A stretch of 14,047 nucleotides of DNA from Jimgerdemannia flammicorona (Eukaryota > Mucoromycota > Endogonomycetes > Endogonales > Endogonaceae), in the NCBI GenBank assembly GCA_003990745.1, contig RBNI01004446.1, positions 1 to 14,047 on the forward strand, given 5' to 3'. Shown in pieces: positions 8,106-14,047 of this stretch; position 1 is the first letter of the stretch, and each line of letters starts with the position of its first letter. The notes under the pieces are model-generated. The model had not been told where the DNA came from and searched no databases. It saw only the letters and a program-made list of their open reading frames with translations. A program made the translations under genes and the position numbers.

Positions 8106-9165
8106 ATCTTACCTGTGGAGGAATAAATAGTGACAGAAGATGGAGGATTTATGGTGGGCAGAATATGTATCAACTGAGAAAAGAGCTTCACTCATTACCC
8201 TAAAATGTAGTCATTGAAAATAAACTGTAATACCAGAATGTTGGCAAAACAGCAAATCATTGCCCTTTGATATTAAATGTGGTAGATCATGTCTCGGTCT
8301 TGCATCCCGTCCCGTTCTGAGCACTACTTTTTGGAAATAAGAACCTACATAACTATTGTGTTTCATCTTTATGTGTCAGATCAGTGAAAGGTTTTGATGT
8401 CAAAAGTGAACGGTGCCCAGTGAAAGAATGATGGCAAGGATGGACCGCGCCTATATATCAGATGCTCCTTTCTTTTTCCTACACCAAGTTGAAATCGCTA
8501 TCTCGAGATTCCTTCCCCACCGATCCGCCGAGACCTCTGCCGAGAGCACACCTGCACTACTATATGTTCAAAACTACTCAGTAATGCCATGACCTCTGTA
8601 ACGATATGTGTAGATGTAGCAATTGCATGTTCCTGTTGTTCCAGAGAATGATGCTCATGATAGAGATCGATGCTGATTGATTGGTGGTTTTTCACCTCCT
8701 GAGCTTGTCACGAAACGACAATGTAGACCTTCCAAGATCCATGAATTCGGTTCATGTGCGAATACAAAAGATGTCTGAGTAAAATGCATAAAGGCGACCA
8801 TATTATTTTTGGTGTGTTGTTCAACCTATCTATTTAAGGTTACCTCACAGGCATTGATTCATAGCTGTCCATTGGTCGCTTCACAAAATTAAATATCATG
8901 GAACATTATAAGGAAAAAAATATATCATAAAAACGATAGCATATATTCTTTGATTGATTAAGTATAATTCTATAAACTTAGAATTTTCATTAATTACTAA
9001 TATATATTTTTAAAAGAGGATTTTTATTCAATTCTGTCAAATTATGACACCACATCATTAAATTGAGATGTGGTCTCCAACAATATCTGGAAGCCAATAT
9101 TTTTATTGAAACTATTCTGTGCTTAAAATCTCTTTGCCTGTGTTCACCCTTAGGCCTTTGAGATT
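8106..9165. other. intergenic region spanning a composition change
   Basis: No gene can be supported. CpG becomes frequent from about 8285 (CTCGGTCTTGCATCCCGTCC), whereas it is rare for the preceding 8 kb. An AATAAA-like signal (8219) follows the kinase relic. A promoter-like segment lies at 8440-8500. An open minus-strand frame at 8498-8695 lacks family features and is not called. Confidence 0.5.
8452..8497 (+). promoter_or_regulatory. orphan core-promoter-like sequence
   Basis: TATATATCA at 8452 is followed by a pyrimidine-rich CTCCTTTCTTTTTCCTACACC segment. That arrangement fits a fungal TATA promoter with a pyrimidine-rich start site. No convincing ORF follows; the first downstream ATG frame closes within a few codons. 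It may be a relic or may serve a non-coding transcript. Confidence 0.25.
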
Positions 9166-9174
9166 TTGCATCGT

Positions 9175-9381
9175 ATGCCAATCGACATTATACAACACCT
9201 AATCGATGAGATGGTACCATCTTTGCAGCACGGGGTCAAGCCATCCAACTCCACCAATTTTGTGAGGCCAGCTCAACCTCAATGTTGTAAGAATCTTGAA
9301 ATTAATTGGCATTCTTTGCAAAATCTCATCAAGGCCTTTGCATCATTCCTTTTCTCCCGATCTTCATTGTCGATTGTGTAG
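9175..9381 (+). CDS. weak F-box-like fragment
   Basis: An open frame from ATG 9175 starts MPIDIIQHLIDEMV, resembling the first helix of fungal F-box proteins (LPxEILxxIixxL). It then runs through a polar segment and LQNLIKAFASFLFSRSS to a stop at 9379-9381. It is too short for a functional F-box protein (which would recruit substrates to SCF ubiquitin ligases) and no later exon is evident. It may be a truncated copy, a first exon or a chance ORF. A 31-A run follows 85 bp downstream. Confidence 0.2.
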   Translation: MPIDIIQHLIDEMVPSLQHGVKPSNSTNFVRPAQPQCCKNLEINWHSLQNLIKAFASFLFSRSSLSIV

Positions 9382-9466
9382 TTATGTTGTCAAGATGCAA
9401 TTCTTCACCTTTTAATCCCGAAGCACCACAGCCTGCTGATATTGTGGGTTCGACATGCATAGCTCG

Positions 9467-9497
<31 letters not shown>
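9467..9497. repeat. poly(A) run, 31 nt
   Basis: 31 consecutive A. It could be a simple repeat or the tail of an inserted retroposed copy on the plus strand. No target duplication was identified. Confidence 0.9.
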
Positions 9498-9500
<3 letters not shown>

Positions 9501-9679
9501 ACCAATATCAATATGGTGATGTTGGTAGTTGTTTATCTCCAAAATAGTTGCACTTTGACCTTTTGTAATATCCCGAATTCATTTACAAAAAGGGAGTAAT
9601 CTACGATATTTGCCAGTGATGAGATTAAATATTGTCAGCTGAGCAAGCGGGCAAATGTATCTAAAAAATAATATTTATT

Positions 9680-10037
9680 ATGCGTCTTCGGATGGTCACC
9701 CACCACAGTGACTGGCCAAGAGTGCGCATTTACTTTGAACTACTCGACATTGAAGCATCAAAGTTTATGTCGATCATCAATAGCGCGACCCAAGCACGCT
9801 ATGAGGTCCGTGGCGATGCGTGGTCTGAAAGGGACCTTGTCGTAAATACTGCGATGTATCGTCTTCACAAAGACGTTGGTGGGTCGAAGGGAGGATGACA
9901 CCCGCATCCTGCATCACGACACATTCGTCACAACTGGCTTTGATGCCACAGCTTCATTAAAGACCTCGACTACGCGATCTGAGTTGACCATGCTCATAGC
10001 GTGTACTGCAAGGGAACGGCATGGGATTGACATTTAA
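9680..10037 (+). pseudogene. uncharacterised gene fragment with one frame shift
   Basis: ATG at 9680 opens a G/C-ending codon frame (MRLRMVTHHSDWPRVRIYFE, then LLDIEASKFMSIINSATQAR and later DLVVNTAMYRLHKDVG). It closes at a TGA (9896-9898). In the +1 frame, coding quality resumes at once around 9885-9890 (DDTRILHHDTFVTTGFDATA, then SLKTSTTRSELTMLIACTAR) and ends at TAA 10035-10037. The total span is 358 nt, one base too many for a single frame. The shift lies in or near GGTGGGTCGAAGGGAGG, rich in G runs. It is either a recent frameshift or a sequence error. I do not recognise the protein. Confidence 0.4.
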
Positions 10038-10195
10038 TTTCTCGGGTTTGCCACGAGTACGAAGGTACAGATAATGCAAGAGGGCGGAAAGAATGGTGAT
10101 ATTGGTTTGTTTGCTAGCGCGGCGCTTGCGTGGATGCCAGCGCTCCATGGAAGAGTCGCCCACGGGCCTGCTCTTCATAACGGCTAAATATTTGT

Positions 10196-12165
10196 TTACA
10201 ACTTCACATTAACTAAACTCATCATATTTAATTTATGAAAACCCTGACATTGTGTTGCCTTTTTTTCATCGGGAAACCTCCACTTTACAACCTTGTTGAT
10301 AAAGCGGTAGCTAATAAATGGTACATCCAAAAGGTGTGAAACTGTTACACCCAGTGGGAGTGTACACATCTCTCGTCTTAGAGAGCCATTGCCAGCAACA
10401 CCCGAAGGGTAAATCCTCCGGAAGCCACTTACTTCCATACCTTCCCACCTCCAGGCGTTCCTTCACAATAAAAACATCTTTCTCTCGCCTTGCACCTAGA
10501 TCCCTCTCATGGGCCGTTAGCTGCTTCACACTACGGTTGGCAAAGTAGGGTGTGGCAACGGATTGACCTCCATCGTAGGATTTTGGCGAAGGGAGAGAAG
10601 ACCACGCTGAGACGATAGTGATGGGGATTTTGAATGTGAACACATCCTGCGCGGTCTGCGGACTCCAAAAGTTCTTGGCCATGAGCTGAAGGTCTAGGGT
10701 GTAGTTATATACGCTGTGGCGAGCACGGAAGGATGGCAACTTGAGGGCGCTCAGGGGGACGGAAAGCTCCAGGGGTTTGTCAAAAGTGATATCGAGGGTC
10801 GTGGGATCTTCGTGGAAAAAACTCCTAATCGGAAATTGGTGAGAGGAGCTCCAGGACAACCGTCGATTCGGATGCACTGGAAGCGCAGTAAAGTGTCCTG
10901 AAACGGTGGCGACGAGGTAAAAGATGGTATCGGTGGGTTCCGGGGTGTCGGATGTGAAGTAGAGTGTGAGCGGAATGGTGTCGCCTACCAAAAATAAAAT
11001 GGAGAATTTTGCATTTAGAAGCGTGAACCTGAATAGGAACTGAGCACGCAGAAAATTCAGTGTCCGAACCAAGGGCATAGGTGTCCCCCATAGGGAGCGT
11101 AGCCAGCATTTTAGTACTCGTGTATTGACCGGTACAGTGAGGTAGACGGCAGGTGTAGGTGTGTGTGATGGTGAGCGGGGCAGAAGATGAGGGACGCGGT
11201 GAAAGAACCGTAGGGGTGAAGTCCGTTTGCACGGCGAGGCCGACCGGCGAGGCGGTGCTGTTACGGATCTGGACTTTATAACCATAGTGAATGTCGTAGG
11301 AGAACATTTTCTATTGTGCAAGAGGGAATGAATATGCGGAACCGAGAGTAAAATCTGAGATTTGGATAGGAACTGCACTTACGATTTCATGTAGTTGGTC
11401 CACGTAATCCATGCTGATTTTCTCTTCCGGAGGAAAATTCGTGTCGGGAAGAACGAGAAAGAAGGGGAAATGTGTTCGCCGTACAAGGGTTCTATGAACG
11501 TCGACATGGATATAAGCAAACTACAAAAAACAGTAATCAGAGTACATTCATTTAACGAATCTTAAGAATACCTGTGCGATTGATCTCTAGGTACACTCCA
11601 GTATCAAAAAGGATACGCTGCTCTCTGACGCTTATCCATTTTTCGGTCGGGGACGACAATATCCGATTTGTCTGGTCGAAGTCTTCATCAGTTGCAACGG
11701 CCGAGTAGTTCTTAAGCAAAGAAAGCGGGGTCTGGAGGTCGTCGGCAAGGAACGCATTATCATCGAGCTTCGTCTTTATTGTGAACGATTCAACGCACGA
11801 GAAAGAAAGGTAGATCGAGAAAGCCTCGTACGGTTCCTTGGCGAAAAGTCGCACTTTGCCTGGTAGAATGGGGGAGGTTTCTTGATGTAAGAAGAGAGGT
11901 AGAGTACATGCCTAGAAAAGGCATGGTTGCGTTACTCTACCTTCAACAACAGCGTTGGGCCGTACAGGATTGTGCTCCACCAACATCCCCACTTGAACCC
12001 TGGGGTTTGGCGTTATGATTTCGTCATCACTGTAAACCGAAGAACAAATAGTCCCTCTGAGAACTTGTGGCAAAGTGAAGGACCAACATATAAAGCAACT
12101 ACAGACCCTCTAGTGCCAATGGCGGCAACAATCCAAGCCAGAAACATAAGAATAATTGTCTTCAT
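10196..12165 (-). CDS. arrestin-fold protein, seven exons
   Basis: Proposed exons on the minus strand: 12165-12107, 12056-11941, 11880-11572, 11520-11383, 11310-11070, 10984-10433 and 10341-10196 (TAA). The introns are 50, 60, 51, 72, 85 and 91 nt. Donors include GTAAGT twice, and phases agree at every junction except exon 3/4. The product is about 519 aa. Arrestin features by eye: VQVGMLVEHNPVRP and SPILPGKVRLFAKEPYEAF (N-domain strands with the P-G-x-V turn), THFPFFLVLPDTNFPP (the FPFxLP block), GDTIPLTLYFTSD (C-domain start), and VYNYTLDLQLMAKNF leading to FTFKIPITIV (the final strand of arrestin C domains). Fungal arrestin-related proteins act as adaptors in receptor and permease trafficking. 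Oddly, the predicted N-terminus MKTIILMFLAWIVAAIG looks like a signal peptide or membrane anchor, unusual for a cytosolic arrestin. The first acceptor could instead be at 12030. No PPxY motif was noticed. A TATA/CCAAT promoter lies upstream. The family call is by motif resemblance. Confidence 0.65.
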
Positions 12166-12213
12166 TCTGCCACTCGAACGAAAAACGGGAGGGTAATTTC
12201 GGTTTTTCCAACG

Positions 12214-12277
12214 TTTATATTTTTTGCTGCGGCGCTTTGTTTTTTATTTGAAATAAATAAGGGGACAATATCATTGG
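12214..12277 (-). promoter_or_regulatory. TATA and CCAAT elements of the arrestin-like gene
   Basis: On the minus strand TATAAA (12219-12214) lies about 50 bp upstream of the proposed ATG (12165), and CCAAT (12277-12273, in CAACCAATGA) about 55 bp further up. This layout supports the chosen start. The region also separates the divergent plus-strand gene, so it may be bidirectional. Confidence 0.5.
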
Positions 12278-12308
12278 TTGAAATAAAACAATACTATTAA
12301 CCTCGTAG

Positions 12309-13352
12309 ATCGCTCTACCTTACCGCTATTCTGACCATTCTGCCGAATCACCATTCCGCTTGGACTCCACGGACCCCTCCCTCTCCGACGATCTCTTCGT
12401 CCTCTCCGCCTCCTTCCACACACCCCCTCGCCCCACCGATGCAACCACGGGTGGTCCCATGTTAGCAAGCCTAGACCACCCCTTTGAAGACACGGACCCA
12501 ACACGGACACGGACTCTTGCCTCAATCCCACCCCTAGGCTCGCTGCCAGACATAACTGCTCCCACCACGGTCTTCTGTCTGAGTCATGCTCCAATAGCCT
12601 CAACCAGCAAAACCGTGCCAGTCCGCATTAAGACGCATCCTCGCACACACCTCCCCTCATCCCGCGACACCTTTCCTTCCCCAGCCTGCGGCCTGGTGTG
12701 ATCCGGGACGGACGTTGGACCTCAGTCCCGCCGGCGACCTCGCATAGTCGCAAGTTCCGGTTCGATGATAATTGGGGGAGGAGTTGAAAAGGATGGGAGA
12801 GAGAGGAAGGATTGCGCCGGCGACATGAATATCCAGTTTCTTGAGACCCTGAAGAACATTTTTATGGGAACCAGAAGATGAGGAATGGGAGGTTAAGGTG
12901 GTATGTATTGTGTGGAATATACTGGTTTTGTTGTGTGTTGGGTGTGATAACGGAACACGATCTTATATTCTTATTCATACCCCTCTACCACAACGGCACC
13001 GTCATCAGCCTGATGGAGGCGCTCAACGTCTCTGCCACCTACAAGACTGTCGTCACGTACTGGGAGAGGATGAGGTAGGTTTCGCCGACTTCGGAGTTGG
13101 GAGTTTGTAGACGTGTCATAGTGTGCGTGGTTAGGGTGGACAGTGCGATTTTTCGTGCGGTATTCAGTATTATTATTTCCCTCCCCTTCTCGATGACCGT
13201 AACTACTTCTTTCTGAAGCCTCTGTATTAATATATGTCATCCCTCTTCCCTGTCATGCCGCAGATTGTCGACTCCGTCATCCACGTCCTGTGGACTAACA
13301 ACTGGGAAGCGGATAGTGAGACAGACATGAAGCACTGGAAGCTATTCGAACC
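12309..13352 (+). CDS. uncharacterised multi-exon gene (structure unresolved)
   Basis: Several strong coding stretches lie in sequence but in different frames. From 12309, after a CTCGTAG acceptor-like site: ALPYRYSDHSAESPFRLDS, continuing as a Pro/Thr/Ser/Asp-rich, probably disordered region with no in-frame ATG before 12459. Next, 12629-12784: PSLRPGVIRDGRWTSVPP, then SHSRKFRFDDNWGRS. Next, about 12765-12877: KDCAGDMNIQFLETLKNIFM. Next, about 12950-13076: LYHNGTVISLMEALNVSATY, then KTVVTYWERM, ending at a GTAGGT donor. Next, 13264-13352: IVDSVIHVLWTNNWEADSET, then DMKHWKLFEP, ending at a GTGCGT donor. Codons end mostly in G or C. A possible last exon at 13468-13501 adds ten codons and a TAA. 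Phases at the clearest junction (13076/13264) do not match, so a frameshift, a sequence error or an overlooked exon is likely. The start codon is unknown. I do not recognise the family. It is divergent from the arrestin-like gene. Confidence 0.45.
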
Positions 13353-13501
13353 GTGCGTGGGGATGAATGAGTTGAGATGAGAATGCTAAGGTGATTTTCT
13401 TGTATGCATGAGATATTATTTTCTCATTTGCGATTCTTGGCGAGCATGCAATGTATGGCATTGTCAGCACGGCTGACGACTGGTATCAAGGTTGTGTCTA
13501 A

Positions 13502-13832
13502 CGGCGCCTGTAGTAATTACATAGCACACAAGTATTTTTGAGCTCGTTACCTCCGATTTGTTTGCCATTAAGCCAGACTGAATTGACGCATAATAAAAAA
13601 CAAAGAGACTCTTCCCATGTAACATTAGTCATGTGAAATTTTAAATTCACCAAATTCACGAATTGCTTTGAGGATTACTACGGGCTCGCAGGCCGATGAG
13701 TCATGCTGCTGAGTACATAGGCTCCACTCAGTCTGCGTTAGATTCTACACAAGCACACAGCCCCGCTGAACAGTTCATGGTCGCGTAGGCCGAGGACTGC
13801 ACGTCTGTCAAGGCTTTCCATTTTTATCTGCG
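13502..13832. other. intergenic, no feature seen
   Basis: Mixed-composition sequence without a supported gene, repeat or RNA. The frames here are short and lack family motifs. Confidence 0.5.
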
Positions 13833-13876
13833 AAAAAAATAAAAATAAAAATAAAAATAAAAATAAAATAAAAATA
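13833..13876. repeat. (AAAAT)n microsatellite
   Basis: Pentanucleotide and hexanucleotide AAAAT/AAAAAT units, about eight copies with length variation. Confidence 0.9.
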
Positions 13877-13974
13877 CCACAATCTACACTTCCTGCTCCT
13901 TGCATATTCTGGATCAGAGTGGGATCATGTGTCAATTGCACAAACATACCCATGCACTATACATTCCACTATAT

Positions 13975-13979
<5 letters not shown>

Positions 13980-14047
<68 letters not shown>
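13980..14047. repeat. poly(T) run to the window end
   Basis: 68 consecutive T reaching the last base. It could be a real homopolymer or poly(A) tail of a minus-strand retroposon, or an assembly edge artefact. Confidence 0.85.

Noticed and set aside
8498..8695. Minus-strand ORF of 65 codons
   Set aside because: No recognisable motif, and it lies antisense to a promoter-like segment; left uncalled.
9329..9511. Minus-strand ORF containing a phenylalanine run
   Set aside because: The phenylalanine run is the translated 31-nt poly(A); there is no other support.
10311..11378. Single 355-codon minus-strand ORF as one gene
   Set aside because: Its first third runs out of frame with the exon 11310-11070 and through an intron, and its last 40 codons run through the GTAAGT intron at 10432. 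The spliced model explains the arrestin motifs better.
12271..12603. Minus-strand ORFs opposite the divergent gene
   Set aside because: Arginine/glycine-rich translations typical of the shadow of a G/C-ending codon frame. The plus-strand frame has more natural composition.
13738..13953. Minus-strand ORF with FLFLFLF repeats
   Set aside because: It is created by the (AAAAT)n microsatellite.

Overview
This is eukaryotic, very probably fungal, nuclear DNA. Evidence: small spliceosomal introns (about 50-97 nt, GT...AG), long AT-rich non-coding stretches, microsatellites, an LTR-type element, and two families typical of Mucoromycota with mycorrhizal ancestry (Glomeromycotina or Endogonales): a protein kinase with a W-I-P-Y lead-in, and 28-residue ribonuclease-inhibitor-type leucine-rich repeats (LRRs) of the N-E-I-G-x-x-x-A form. 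The lineage is inferred from remembered family features, not from a database search.

The window has two compartments. Positions 1 to about 8280 are AT-rich, strongly CpG-poor and degenerate. In order they hold an 11-bp palindromic satellite (1-116); a minus-strand acidic/serine-rich protein relic with two in-frame stops (157-666); a foldback-like structure (about 685-2012) in which inverted arms of one minisatellite flank a purine-rich tract and a second, alternating minisatellite; a gene-poor AT-rich stretch; a tandem array of ten LRR exons with one 84-nt exon per repeat and 81-97-nt introns (3514-6654); and a decayed kinase (6757-8105) on the same strand just after the array. One intron of the array is split by a 1.55-kb LTR-like insertion (4132-5685) that carries an intact 252-codon ORF of unknown function plus its own TATA box, polyadenylation signal and minisatellite.

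From about 8280 to the end, CpG is common and coding segments use G/C-ending codons. This part holds a putative orphan promoter, a weak F-box-like fragment, a frame-broken fragment of unknown function (9680-10037), a seven-exon arrestin-fold gene on the minus strand (12165 down to 10196), and a divergent plus-strand multi-exon gene of unknown function (about 12309-13352). The last two share an intergenic region of about 140 bp with TATA and CCAAT elements. The window ends in a run of 68 T.

The most distinctive feature is the one-exon-per-LRR array (all phase-1 introns, symmetrical exons) next to a kinase, decayed and split by a large ORF-bearing LTR-like element.
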